From: Caenorhabditis remanei
Lineage: Eukaryota > Nematoda > Chromadorea > Rhabditida > Rhabditidae
Length of the DNA: 64,000 bases
Assembly (NCBI RefSeq): GCF_010183535.1
Contig: NC_071333.1
Span: forward strand, 4,586,587-4,650,586
Direction: 5' to 3'
Shown here: in pieces, positions 41,240 to 53,519 of the stretch
How positions within the stretch are numbered: the first letter of the stretch is position 1
How the letters are laid out: every line of letters begins with the position of its first letter
Notes under the pieces: generated by a model
What the model saw: only the letters and a program-made list of their open reading frames with translations
Told to the model about the DNA's origin: nothing
The model's database searches: none
Position numbers and translations under genes: made by a program

Positions 41240-43480
41240 TGACGCACGTGGATGATGATTGAACAGTAATTACAGACTTTGAGTTTTGTTTACCTCATGC
41301 TCTAAGACAAGAATAGATTTCGAAAATGTTTTTAGTTTATGCGAACAAAACCAAATAAACAAGAAATCTGCAATAGGACATGGTCAGATTAAAAATGTGT
41401 AAACCCAGAGAAATTTTCGAATGTCTAAAAGTTCGATTTCAGACGGTGAACATTATGCTTGCCAAAAGAATGTACGAAAATGTTGACTGACAAAACATGG
41501 TCTGATATTTATGGAAGATTTTTCAGAGTATATTCTAATTCTAATAGATGCTTGAAAAGTTTACTTTTTTTTAATTCGAAAAAAATTGAACTTTGGCACC
41601 AAGTACCCGGGCCGGGCCTTAACCAGTATGGATTCAAAGATGCGGAAAGCGAACTCTGGCTCGTAGCACGTGTACATTAGGAAGGAAGAGTCAAACTTGC
41701 TGTGTGAATGCTTTGAAATTCTGCATCAGTGAGTGAAATTTAGAATTAAGATTCAGCAAATTTCCAACAACTGTATTACAGGACAAGGACATCATAGCCA
41801 AAACAGAAGCAAAAAAAGAGGAATTCAAGAAATTGACAAAGCTAATTGGGGATTGCAACACTTTTTTTTAATTCTATCTTATGTTTCAATAATTCGGTAT
41901 TACCTCTGACAGCCTTTATATTTTCAAATTTTCAAGATTGACACCATCTTATCAAACTTTAAACCCATGAAGTTACGTTATTTTTTTTACCCCATTTGCT
42001 TTCCTCATCCAAGTTTGAAACTCCCCACATAACTTCTATCACTAGTTTTCAAAATTCCTTTTTAAAACCATTTTGTGTTCCCCTTTCCGCGATTTTTCTT
42101 CTTTCTATACTATTTCCCATGCCAATTACACATCTTCTTCAGGTTATCAACCCTTTCTCAATTTTTTTGTATTTACTCCGTGTATATAAGTCCATCTCGT
42201 GATGGGTTGTATTTTGACTTCCCTTGTCATGTGTTTCATAATTTAATTCTACTTTTGTCAATAAAAATACATACGTGTAATAAAAATTTTTAGTTCATTA
42301 CAAAGTTACGACGTTAAGAAGTGGACATTATAATCTTGGAATGATACAATAAAATGATACAATTAATAATACGATAAACAAGCAGTTTTATGCGATAAAG
42401 TCTTCAAAATAAAGCAGTTTTTTGTATCACTTTACATGTTAATGTTGAAATTGCACGGTAATAAGTATAACCGCTCGAATTTCTTCAAGTTGTCCATATT
42501 TGACAGAATTTAAGAAAAGTGGTGATTAACTAGCGGTTACAACAACTGAGAGGCTTATGAAAATTGCAGATATTTTTAATTCAATATAGAACTTGCAAAA
42601 TAGAAGGAACAAAAAGTGAAGTTGTTTAGTGAGTGTGAAAAACAGAAAAGGTTAGAAAATAATTAAAAAATTATGTAAGAAATCTCTGGAGATTTATTCT
42701 AGTTACAAAAATTTAAAGCCAAAAAACAGCAAATGGATTTTTGCAAGTGAAATATGGAAAAAACATTTGTTAAAAATTTTGAAAGAAGTTCTGAGTCAAG
42801 CTGAATATTTTGAAAACTATGAGAGATAAAAAATACAGATGTCCTTTCTCTTTCATTTGAATGCATGGTTTGGTTGTTTCCTAAAAATTTGACATCTGTC
42901 CTATATCTGTTGCATGTATAATGACGCGTCAAAAGTGTGCCAGAAACTTTGGAAAACATTAAAAATAAGCACTTTGACGGAATTTTTATATCATTTTGTG
43001 CTTTTCACTTGTCGAAACGTCAAAAACTGCGGTATCACAAATTTTGAGTCAAAACATTTATAGAAATGGTCAAACTTGAATTTTTCAGCCATTGTGGAAA
43101 AACGCGTCAATGTACGTAAGACAATGCTCAAAAACGGTAGACTTGGACAGTTTTTTTTCTGGTGGAAACACCAGTTTCATAAGAATCAGTTCAAAAATTT
43201 GAGAAAATCACCATGTTTGGTCGAAAACCAACAAAATCTGTAGACATCAACCTATTTTGAAAACGCGTTAACCAATCGTAGTGCTTTCTGGGGTGTAGTT
43301 GGCGCGTTTTTGAATACTCAAAATAAAATTTTTGAGAATCCCAATGAACAACTGATGAAAACCGCAGCTTTCGACGTTTTGAGAAAGCAGGTGTTCAATA
43401 ATTTGTAAAATGCTTTGTTCATCCTCTGTTTCTGTCACACAAACACTTATTGCAAGCTAGAAAAATTTATTTACTCAAAT
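41240..43480. other. intergenic, nothing firm
   Basis: A plus-strand frame at 41459-41680 contains WHQVPGPG but no other support. 42000-43480 is AT-rich with no recognisable repeats or genes. Confidence 0.3.
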
Positions 43481-43831
43481 TAAAAAGGGTAGATCTTCTG
43501 GTCATCGAATCGAAGTGTCCCTCATTGTCGCTCACTTCCATCTAAAAATAAGTTTTATCAACAAAGACCGTTCAATTTATATTACCGGTGTGTTCAGGCA
43601 GAGTAAGATCGGCGCTTGTGGAATTTTGTGTTCCGGCTGAAACATTATTTTGTAAACATATCTTCTCCCAGCTTCTTACCTCTTCATATCCTTCATCAAT
43701 AGAGTTTCTTTGTTGTGGTGCAAATTGAACGTCCTAAAATGTAGAATATTGTAAAGAATTGGTTTTTTTTTGAATTCACCATCAAAACGTCCTTGTGATC
43801 CACCACGAAATCTTCTGATGAAAGTGAAAAT

Positions 43832-46123
43832 TCATCCATCGGGAAGTGGCTCCTGTGCAGCTGGAATGGTGTCGACGACTGGTGTGGTTGCTGGAGTAGC
43901 TTCTGAGACAGTTGGTTGGTTCGAAATGCCTGCAAAATTAACTTGTTTGCAAATCAATTCCTCTTAAAAACTCACGATTTCTCAGCATGATGATTTCCGC
44001 GTAGACCAAGGCACCTTGCTCTCTGATGTATTTTCTCGCACTATCGACATTTTCAGCAGGCACATTTCCATATCTCATCTTCTTCTCCTGTTCCTCTATC
44101 TTCTTCCTGACCTTTTCGATCTCCTCATCAACTTGTTTCTCCTGTTTTCCTTCTTCGTCTTCAACCATTCCTCTCTGACAACTCTTCTCATCTCTTTTGC
44201 ACTGTCTTTCGAGTGAACACAGTTCGTCGTATGAGACCGTCCTCATCTCCAATTTTATAGCGTTGAACTCTGAAAAGTGATGAATTTTAAAGCATTTGGG
44301 TGGGAATTTCGGCCCGGCGCGGCCCGTTGCAACTCTGTTTTTTTCAAAAAGATGCTACAGAACAGAAGGGAGGAAACTCGATAATCTGATCAGGTGGAAG
44401 TCTCACTACAGGTTCTTAAACTTACATAAACCTTATTTTCTCCAAAACTGACATGGTAGCCAAAATCGAGCCGACGAACTGCTGTTGACGGTGCTTGCAG
44501 TGGTGGAAGGGGTGGTACTGTAGCGCCTAAAGAGCAAACATAAATAAGCTCAAAAGCACGCGTTCGGGTATCATGACGTTTATGAAGGTGCAAGGCGGTA
44601 GTCTGTTAGTTTCTGTCTGCATATGTACCAGTGCACCCGATCTTTTGAATACTATTGTGGGAACAAGCCAGTAATCTTTTTATCCTGCCCCTTGCATTTG
44701 GAACTCCACATAGTTCTATTAGGTTGGTTCATAATTTTCTGCAATTTTCGAGCTTGCCGGTTGTCGTTTTGTTTTCTCGGCACAGGAGTAGTTTTTCGAT
44801 GTGGTTGTTTTTGTGTTTGGTAGAACTACTCAAGTACTTGTTACAGTGTCAAAGTTTTACTCCTCGCTTTTTTTCTCGCCGAGAACGGAGCTTTGATTTA
44901 CACGCAACTTTTTGCGTTTTTAAAACGTCGTTTTGTTTTCAATCGTTTCTGGTCTAAAAATTATTTCATTCAAAAGGAAGTTGCTGGTGTATGTTAACAG
45001 AGGTCTCTTTGTTTCAACGCAAATAAATTTTAATTCCAAAGATTTGACAAAAGAAACTTGGATCTGACTGAAAAAATTCGTCTCTTTCAGCAGTCAGTGC
45101 TAGATTTGGAGTTATTGCAGGGAATCGTAGAAGCGGATCTGTATCAAACCACCCGTAGGTTGTTAACTTCTTTAAGGGTGACTCATGTAACTGTAGTTCA
45201 TGGATGGAAACCATATATCGGAATGAGAAAATACGTCGTTACATACCACACGTTTTGAATCAATATGAGATGGCACATGACATGGACCTAAGTTGGTTCT
45301 TAGTACTCTTCCACCCAACACACGTATGGTCAAGCAGTTTATTTATTAGAAATAAATAGTTGAGTTGTTACTCTAACGATGTGAGGAAAGTACAGTGTGT
45401 GGACTAAGATTTGCGCGTTCTGGATGTTCTCAAACCGAAAAAAGTGGTTTTTTAAATCTGGTACTCAGTACTCTGGGTGGAGTAGTGGGAACTCCTGAAC
45501 GAAGACAGGGAAGTAACATCAGATGTTTACGTTTCTTATTTTGATAAATTTAAAATCATGCGACTTCAGCACGGGGAGATATAACAAAACGGCGTTTTCA
45601 GTATGACAAAGCTTTTTCATGTGTTGGGAAAGTAACCCACAACAAACTGTTTCCATCTGGCTGGACAATATTTTTTTATTCATCGTATTAATCCAACCTT
45701 CTTCTCTTTAATTACAAACATTTTGCCTGACTTCAACGATATTTTAATAGTAAAGAATCCAAATAAAAAGGGGATATCAAAAAGAAGCAATTTTCCATTT
45801 CCAGTGATCTCAAATAGATGGTATACGCAGAGAGAATCAGTAAGCTACCAAAATCTTGTCAGAAGACTACCAATGCTGATAAACAGTATTTTGAATTTTA
45901 AAAATCTTTCTGGGTTTGAAAAAATAAAATCAAAGTTTTATCGAAAAATTGCAGAAAATTATTTACCAACCTAATACGTGTAGCAACAACCAAATAAGTC
46001 AGTAATTTAGGATAAGAATTTTAGGTTTAGCCCTGATGTTGACTCACAGTCTTGGTAAATCCCGTAGTCCGACACGTCGGATTGATTGTTGTCTTCGTTG
46101 TGTTGTTCATTCATAATGACAAT
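43832..46123 (-). CDS. coiled-coil protein, 185 aa, with mariner in intron
   Basis: Coding parts 46114-46048, 44526-44426, 44267-43976 and 43929-43832 join in phase to 558 nt; exon 1 begins at 46123 after ATATTTCAG. The product starts MNEQHNEDNNQSDVSDYG, then a Pro-rich stretch (TVPPLPPLQAPSTAV). A charged coiled coil follows (EEIEKVRKKIEEQEKKM, ~residues 95-130), and the end is Thr/Pro-rich (TPATTPVVDTIPAAQ). Intron 1 contains the 1256-bp mariner relic. The junction to exon 3 uses an acceptor two bases after TTTTCAG (CAG|AG). Beyond the stop, further open segments (DFVVDHKDVLM, DVQFAPQQRNSIDEGYEE) have good splice sites. An alternative 3' end reaching about 43470 is therefore possible. Confidence 0.55.
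44719..45974 (+). mobile_element. decayed mariner transposon
   Basis: Terminal inverted repeats: 44719 TTAGGTTGGTTCATAATTTT and, reversed, TTAGGTTGGTAAATAATTTT ending at 45974. Each is followed inward by CTGCAATTTTCGA or a close variant, and the element is flanked by TA. Length 1256 bp, as usual for mariner. Inside, a frame near 45070-45250 (TTRRLLTSLRVTHVTVV) matches the helix-turn-helix region of mariner transposase. Around 45470-45690 pieces such as 'GWSSGNS' and 'NKLFPSGW' fit the catalytic region out of frame. Stops and shifts show it is dead. It lies inside intron 1 of the minus-strand coiled-coil gene. Confidence 0.85.
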
Positions 46124-46199
46124 CTGAAATATCATACACTCAACAACTACAATAAAAATAAAAGTTTTATAACTGAGGATTGACTCTCTCACCTTCCAA

Positions 46200-47110
46200 A
46201 TGTCCACAATCAAACAATAAAAACCATTAGAATTAAAAAAAAATCAGAAGAATTAGTTTGACAGCCATACTCGTAGGCCGTCTCAAGTCGATATGGCGAA
46301 GCATACAAAAAAGTGGGCGGGGTACTAGTTCTGCTTGTTTTTTGTTTCTTTCTTTCTCTAAGTCTCCGTAATTCTCTCATCCACGTTACTCGTTGCGCCT
46401 CCTTCTCTGTACTGTTTATCGAATGAGGGAATAGAAGAGGCAAGAACTGTTCGGTTTATTTTTACATCCTTCTTTGATGCGGGCCATTGTTAATGCTCAT
46501 CTTTCACTCGTTCCACCGGCACTTTCAAAAAACAGTGTACCGACGTCCAGCCGGAGATAAACAGACGCATGAACAAACTGAGACAGTTTGGCACAGCGAG
46601 CCCGATTGAGTCCTAAAAATAGTGTCGGTGTCATATTACTTTTCTGGCGGTATCTGGGAGATTTCCATCAGAGCTGAAGACCTATAAGAATACACTGTAA
46701 ACCAGAGTGAAGAGACTTACTTCAACGTGTTGGGAGAGAGCAAGACATTGAAGTTTGCACTAGAATAACGTATTCCTAGTAAAAAGTATATGATTTTTAA
46801 TGCCATTAAAGTGGTTTGTATCGCTTGACAACACTATAGAAAATGTTTTTCAGAAATTGTTTATTATTGAAAAATGTTATCATCGGAATCAGAAATGACT
46901 TTGAATAGTCGTATTGGCTTAAAGTCAACACTGTTTATCGCTCTCTTTTCTCCAAACCAATCTTCCATTTGAAGTGATTGTATTCCGCAAGAAGATATTT
47001 TCGCCCGTTTTTTCGTTCTCGTTTGTTTCCCACCTCCACAATCTGTTTGCTTTTAGAATCTCAAATAATATTTTTCGAGAGATTTTTTGGATTCGAAAGA
47101 AATTGAAGTG
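46200..47110 (+). repeat. promoter-like repeat, copy R2
   Basis: Shares about 500 bp with R1 (22680-23150, inverted) and about 700 bp with R3 (47640-48150, direct). R3-shared landmarks are CCGACGTCCAGCCGGAGATAAACAG, GTCACATTACTTTTTGGCGG-like sequence and CACAATCxGxTTGCTTT. It lies directly upstream of the minus-strand coiled-coil gene. Confidence 0.6.
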
Positions 47111-47639
47111 TTTGTTTCAGAATGTTAACGGGTTCCCAGAATTTTTTTTTAATACCAACAGAAGCGCAATGGGAACGGGTCAGCAACGTTCTTGCATTTG
47201 CAAAATGAAAATGTTACTGTGTATTATTATGAAATACTGAAACTCATTCTAATCGTTTTTGGCTGTCCCTTACTTTCTATATCTCCTTCTCTCTTTTTAA
47301 CTGTCAGATTTTTAGTGGTTATTTTTCTCCACTCTCTTTTTCCATTATGTGAAATGTGAAAAAGGAATCCCTCTTACTTTGGAGGACGAAAGTGTTCGTT
47401 TGACGGAGAATATTTTTGAAGGACGAAAACTTCTTGTGTTGGCAATGTCCTTTGTTTCTAGTCTGTGACTAAGATAAAGTATCAACTCTGCAAATCCCAG
47501 AGTACCAGATTCCACAGAACCTTTGAAGCAAAATGTATAGGAGTAAAAGCTTATCGTCGTGTGAGTTGCCAGAAAACACTCAGATTCTGTAAAAAACAAA
47601 TAACGTCTTGAAGAGGAAATGACATTTCTTTCTTTCTCT

Positions 47640-48150
47640 AATTCTCCGTGGTTCTCTTTTCCACGTCACTCGTTGCACCTCCTTCTCTGTATTGTTCATC
47701 AAAAGAGGGACCGTTTTGATGTTCTCTTTCTCTCATTCCACCGACATCTTTGAAAACAGTGTGCCGACGTCCAGCCGGAGATAAACAGTTTATCGCATAA
47801 ACAAATTGACTCATTTTTTGCATAGCGAGACCGATTGAGTTACCCTAGAATAGTATCGGTGTCACATTACTTTTTGGCGGTAAGGGAGATTTTTTGACGA
47901 GAGCTAAAGCCTTTTTAGGATTTACTGTTAACCAGTATGTAGGAATCTTGGGAGAGAGCAGCACATTGAAAAATGAAGAGGGTTCGCACTATAATTTCGA
48001 CAAACTTCCATTTGAAATAGTCTTTTTCAGCAAGAAGAGGTGTTCGTTCGTCCGACAATTTAGTTTTGTCTCTTTCCCACTTTCACAATCCGCTTGCTTT
48101 CAGCATCCCAAATAACACTCTACTCTGGATCCGAGAGAAATGGAAAAAAC
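47640..48150 (+). repeat. promoter-like repeat, copy R3
   Basis: Direct, diverged copy of 46370-47110, about 1 kb downstream of it. No coding region follows it that I can support; 48150-48720 has only unsupported open frames. Confidence 0.55.
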
Positions 48151-48729
48151 AGAAACGGCTATGAAGAAACAACTTCAAAAACATTTCCAACAAATTCAGT
48201 TTATTGCGAGAATAAAACTGTATTCTTTGCTTTAAATTATTATTTTTGTTTTAAACTCTTCACAGCTATCTGTATAATAGATGGTTCGAATTGCACAATT
48301 TCCCATCTGCTAATAATTACTCCTTTGGGGGACAGTAGAAAAGAGAGCTGGATACATTTATTCTACGGTATCTTAGTCCTATTATTGTGGGTTTTTTAAG
48401 TGACAGATGGGTTAGCTGTTCCAAAAAAGACGTTTTACTATAATAAATTTGCCAATGATCATTCAAATGTTGTGAATCTTGAGATCTTTCGGATATTCTA
48501 TTTTAGATTACACTACAAGACATTTATCAACTATACGAATGCACAAATCCCAAATCTCCCTTTCCCTCACTTTTCCCGCTTTACTAATCACACCTTCTTT
48601 CTAATCCTAATGCGTCTTCTCCCTCCCGCGCAATGCTTTTCCACTAATCTAATCCACATGAGTGCACTCCAAGAAATTCCAAATGTGTATTATCCTAATT
48701 TTGTAATGTTTGAAAGGTTGGCTTGGTGA

Positions 48730-49030
48730 TTATCAAGTATAAACTCCGACTCCGCCTTTCTATGAAAAACGGGCTCCGGGACATTTCGACACCAGACATT
48801 TTGACACCATTGAAAAACGAGTAAATTTGTCTCAAGAAGAAGGTGGTTTTACGGTTCGAAGGGTCAGGGGTTCAACATCGGGTGCTTGGGAAAGTGTTTT
48901 ATTTTATTTTTGACTTCTTAATACCAATTTGACCACCAGGGTTCGACACCCACGATTGTTACTTTTTTATATATGTTTTTGACATTTTGGTACTATTATG
49001 ACGTCAGAGGTTCGACTCTTGATGCTGGCC
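48730..49030. repeat. GGTTCGA/TTGACACC-bearing repeat debris
   Basis: AGGGGTTCAACATCGGG, CAGGGTTCGACACCCAC and AGAGGTTCGACTCTTGA occur in series, next to GACATTTCGACACC/GACATTTTGACACC. Similar B-box-like phrases occur at 13393, 13668 and 20729. Non-coding. Confidence 0.4.
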
Positions 49031-49039
49031 AATCTTTTT

Positions 49040-49829
49040 TGCATTTGATTTCTGATTTTTTTTTCATTCAAGCTAGACAAGTGTGTTATTGCGATGAAGG
49101 AATTTGGCTACCAAGAGTACGCGCCGTCTTTCTTTTTCCCTTTTTCTTTTTCATCTATATAGTGTGCGTCGGACGCGACCCAGACTGAAGAACTTTGGGG
49201 GATTCTCGGGTATTTTGAAATTTTAAATGGATATGCTAGAATGCTCAGTCTGGTGCGTCTTCGGCGCAAACAGATGGTTTATCCAAACTTTGAATTGTGG
49301 TATCTCAACAATGGGCGGAGCTATCAAACAATTGTTCTACAAAAATGTAGCTCTGGTTTTGATCTACAAGATAAATTTGAATTTTACTTGACACGGTGCC
49401 AAGTTTTACTAATTTTTTACTACATCACTCATTGACACCGTTATCTATGTATTTACATATCGCCGCCGCTCTACTATTCTCTCAACATAAAAAATTGCGA
49501 TTTTTGTATTTTTTCAATGACAGACATCCAAAAAAAACATTTTTTATTGATTTTTCAAAAATTTTTCAGTAAAAGACATTCAAAAACAACATTTTTTATC
49601 ACGGATCCATCAATTTTGCATAACTTTCGTCAAAAATTCCATCTGAAAATCCTTTCTATTTTCCTCTTCCTTTGTGTTTCTCGTCCACGGCCCCCACCCT
49701 TTTTTTTTTAAATTTTATTTTTTATTTCTTCTTTCGTCATAAAATACACCAAAATATATAGGTTTTCGTCTTTTTTTTTGCAAAATATATAAAAAAATCG
49801 ACACTTTTTCCAAAAATTCAACTATTTCA
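49040..49829. other. intergenic, nothing firm
   Basis: Low-complexity T-rich stretches and short open frames only. Confidence 0.35.
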
Positions 49830-49837
49830 GCCATAAA

Positions 49838-52537
49838 ATGGACTTCGACCGCAATTATTGCTCGGGTTTCTTCCTCGGTCTTCTTCCCGACAAACCAAAT
49901 GGGAATAATCTGATTAAAGTAGCATGCTTCGCGACGGGAACTAATTTTCGACGTGTTTTGGACCGTTAAACGGAAAGCGAGTGCAAATTTGCTTATGGAG
50001 AAATTATTCATTTCATAACACAGTGAGTTTTTGGTTTTTCATCGATAAAAAAATAAATTTTAGCTGAAAATATTCATTTTTCTTACAGAACCGATCGTTT
50101 GGGACCAAAATCGGTTATTATGTTGCAAAAAACTGATCTTCAAATGTATCATCACGATAAAAGTATCATTCATGAGGTTCTGGTAAGTACATGGTTAATT
50201 TTGAGGCAAAATCAATTTAAAATCATCAAAAATAGCAGAAAAAACAGTAAAAATTGAAGAAAATCAATAATTTTCCGCAGGAAAATGCGAAATACGTGGT
50301 TTTAGATGTTTTTGGGACTTGAAAAACAGAAAACAAACGATTTTCAAACGGAAAACAGAGAAAATCGATAAATTTTACCCCGAAGACTGATCAAGGACTA
50401 AATATATTCAAAACAGACAGAAACTATGCCCAAGTTAACAATGAAAACAAGTTCTGAGAAAGTGTGCGGGTTTATCTGCATTGAAAGAGATTTTACTAAT
50501 TTTAGGTTGATTTTTACTCTAAAACCTATTTTTCCACCGATTTACTCCTAATTTTCCCAATTTTCTTTTCCAGCACACGATCAAAAATCTCTACGTCGAC
50601 GCTATCAACCTCCCCGCATCCGGAAATTTCAACCATCCGGATTTCGGTGAAATGATCGACACGACGTCGATAATGACGGTCGGATCATACGTGTTCATTA
50701 CCTTCATACTTGTCCTACATGAGAGAGACGACTCATTTGATCTTCAAATACTTGGAGGTCAGACGATGGAGGAAAGCCAAGAGAATGTTCGGAGAAATGA
50801 GGAGACTAAACAGTTTTTGAATGACATACATGAAGTCATTGCTATTGAGCATGATAAGAATAAGGAGGTGAGTGAAAACGAGCTCTTTTGAGACAACGAG
50901 CTGGAAATGGGGAGATTCCAAGCTAAAACTCGTGAAAAATGAGTTTTTCAGCGCGGATTCTAGTCTCAGGCAAAAATGCAATGTTTGAAATTCTAGACTA
51001 GATTTTGCACATTTAGAAAAACGCATTTCTCACGAATTTTATCTCGAAAATTTCTCATTTTCTGGAATTCTATTTCTCTTCAAGCTCCGCCCCATCATCA
51101 TCATCATTATATTACAGTCAGAAACCGCCGCGTGGGAGGCCATCGGATTGTTCGTTCTGAAGGGATACAACGACAAAGAAGTGACGTCAGGACTCCGCCC
51201 AGTTATGGAATTAATGGACAAATCGAAACTTCTGTTGTTCTTAAAACGAAAAGAGAGTACGTATAAAATAAGCGGAGCCCACTTCGCCCCTCCCTCCACA
51301 TTCTTTCCCCATTCTATCTCCCATAATCCCATAATTTGCTCAAAAATTACCAAGGAGAAAAAGAAGCTTTAAACTCCGCCCATTTTTCACATATTTGGTC
51401 GACAAATAAAATTCACCCACTTTCGTGTCTTTGTCGATTACAAAATCGGAAATTCGAAGTGAGGGGGGTTTCAAAGTTTTCGAAGATCCTAGTTGACGAA
51501 TCTTTGTACATTCAAATCTGTCGAAAATCAGAAAAATGTAGGCGCAGCCTCCAGATTAGACTCAGTCATACTTGTCACGGGCCGGGCCGGGCCGATTTCC
51601 AAATTTTCGCCGGCCCGGCCCTGCCCGGCCCTGGCCCGGCCCGGTCGGCCCGGGTGAAGCGACTTTTTTTTGAAAAACATGTTTTTTTCAGCAGTAATTT
51701 TTGAAAAAGTGATTTTTGGGGCATTTTCTGCAAAAATTCGACTGAATTGGCGATTTTTATTAGTTCTACAGTGAACTTAGTGATAAAAACGCACTTGAAA
51801 ATTATTTTTGGGGTGCAAAAATTTAAAAAAAATTTTCCACCCGGGCCGGCCCGTCAAATGATAAGTATGGACTCTTTTTTTCAATTGATTTGCCCTATTA
51901 TGTATTTAAATTTTTTTTGTATAAGGAAAACCAGGCCCCTCGCGGTCACGCCTACTCCCATTGTAGCGCTGCGTTCAAGTTTTGATCACTGCCGCTATGA
52001 AGAAAGAGCAAATTCCGCCACTTTCAGAAATGAACGTGTCTCTTGATTATGTCACGCCCATTTTCCAACGATTCAGAGTCCGTCGGCTTTAATCATTCGG
52101 TTTTGTAACTGGCAAAGACTCAAAAGTGGGCGGAGTCTTATCGATGGCCGAATATAGGAAAAAATGGACGAAGCTTAGAACTTTCTCTTATTCCAATTCT
52201 CAATTTTATGTTTGTTGTAAACTTTGTGCAAATTATGGAATTATATTGAGATTAGACTCCACCCACTCTTTCTTATCACTCTTAATTAAACTCGAAATAA
52301 TAATTTTCAGCCGCTCCAATTGTAATGATCAAACAAAAAGAAATGGATGGAGTCTGGGTGGATGATGATGATGAGAACCGAGGACAACCACAATACGGAT
52401 CTCTCTTCCCCAGAATCAAAGTGGACGCAACGAAAAAGAAGCGTCCTATTTCGGGAAAACCGCAAAAAGCGCAAGAAAATGTGGACGACGTGCGTTTTGA
52501 CTTTGGGCAAAAATTACTTCATAAAGCGAATTTTTGA
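49838..52537 (+). CDS. unrecognised five-exon gene with one in-frame TAA
   Basis: Exons 49838-50022, 50089-50182, 50574-50867, 51118-51256 and 52311-52537; all junction phases agree. TTTCAG eight bases before the ATG suggests trans-splicing. Exon 1 begins MDFDRNYCSGFFLGLLPDK. A TAA (49967-49969) interrupts it, yet the frame continues as TESECKFAYGEIIHFITQ into exon 2 (LGPKSVIMLQKTDLQMYHH). Exon 3 has VGSYVFITFILVLHE, a hydrophobic core or membrane strand, and an acidic helix. Exon 5 is acidic then Lys-rich (VWVDDDDENRGQPQYG, ATKKKRPISG). The TAA could be an error, a nonsense allele, or sit in a small cryptic intron (AAA|GTAGCA to GCGAG|TGC is in phase). Intron 4 contains a hAT-like MITE. Family unknown. 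Confidence 0.65.
51567..51869. mobile_element. hAT-like MITE with GGCCCG-rich ends, copy 3
   Basis: Begins CATACTTGTCACGGGCCGGG and ends GGCCCGTCAAATGATAAGTATG. Flanks GACTCAGT (51559-51566) and GACTCTTT (51870-51877) are an imperfect 8-bp duplication. Inserted in the last intron of the 49838-52537 gene. Confidence 0.65.
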
Positions 52538-53500
52538 GCTGAATTAGCTCAAAATTGTCATTTTTTGGCCTGAAACCTTCGAAAGTTGCATTCCTAGACA
52601 AGAAATCGCATTGTCGAAATAAAAATGAAGTATTTTATAGACGGAAGTGAGAGTTTTGAGTAAAAATATGGGATTTCGGCCCACAAATTCTCAAAAATCG
52701 TGGTTATGAGCTAAAAATCGGATTTTTGGGCTCAAAAACTTCCAGAAAATGGATTTGTTAGCTGAACATTGAAATTTCAGACCCAAACCCTCTCAAAAAT
52801 TTCACTTTTGCTCTGAACATCGACTCGTTCTGTCCAAAACCTGCCTAAAGTGGAATTTTTGAAAGAAAGTCATGTCTTTGTACGGTAGCAACTTTCAAAA
52901 CTAATACTGCATTTTGCAAATCTTTTGATAGTACTTTAAAATCTAAACCACTCCAGTCAGTCAAAAAATTTCTCATTCATCAGCTCAAAACTCAATCAGT
53001 CTGCCCATCCCTTCAATATGTTTTCTACTCCTATCTCTTCTGCTGTCTTCTTTGTCACAACAATGGTCTCCCATTCTAAGGTCGATAAATCTCTCCGTCA
53101 CTCATTTCTACGTACTCTTTTCATTGATAAACATCATCCCTCTCGGTTGGCACTCCGCACATTCATCGTCTCTTCTCCTCTGCCTTACTCTTTTCGCACT
53201 GTATCCCTCACAATGAATGCCGGCCACCTCTTTTTCTCTTCCACCATTTCTCTTCCATTTGCTTAGAGAATGTTCTCGAAGCTTTTTTTAAATGTGCGCT
53301 TTCAGTTTTCTTATGAAAATGTTTTGAAAAAATTTTAGATCATAAAATATTAGATTTTTTTGCGGTTAAAATGAGACCCAATTCATCAAAATCCACCCGA
53401 TTAATCTCTCACCATATCATGAAATGGAATTTTTGCATGTTTCTGACTGTCAAAAATTCAATTTACAGGTATTTGATGCTTTTCTATGACCAAAAGTAGG
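52538..53500. other. no supported gene
   Basis: Degenerate phrases such as CTCAAAAAT and GAGCTGAA recur. The open frame at 53018-53266 has no splice or motif support. Confidence 0.35.
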
Positions 53501-53519
53501 TCATATCAATAAGGAAACT

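Noticed and set aside
48400..48729. 109-codon plus-strand frame
   Set aside because: Starts at a non-ATG codon, low-complexity composition, no acceptor or donor that fits.
49715..50011. 98-codon minus-strand frame
   Set aside because: Overlaps exon 1 of the plus-strand gene, whose splice phases fit much better.
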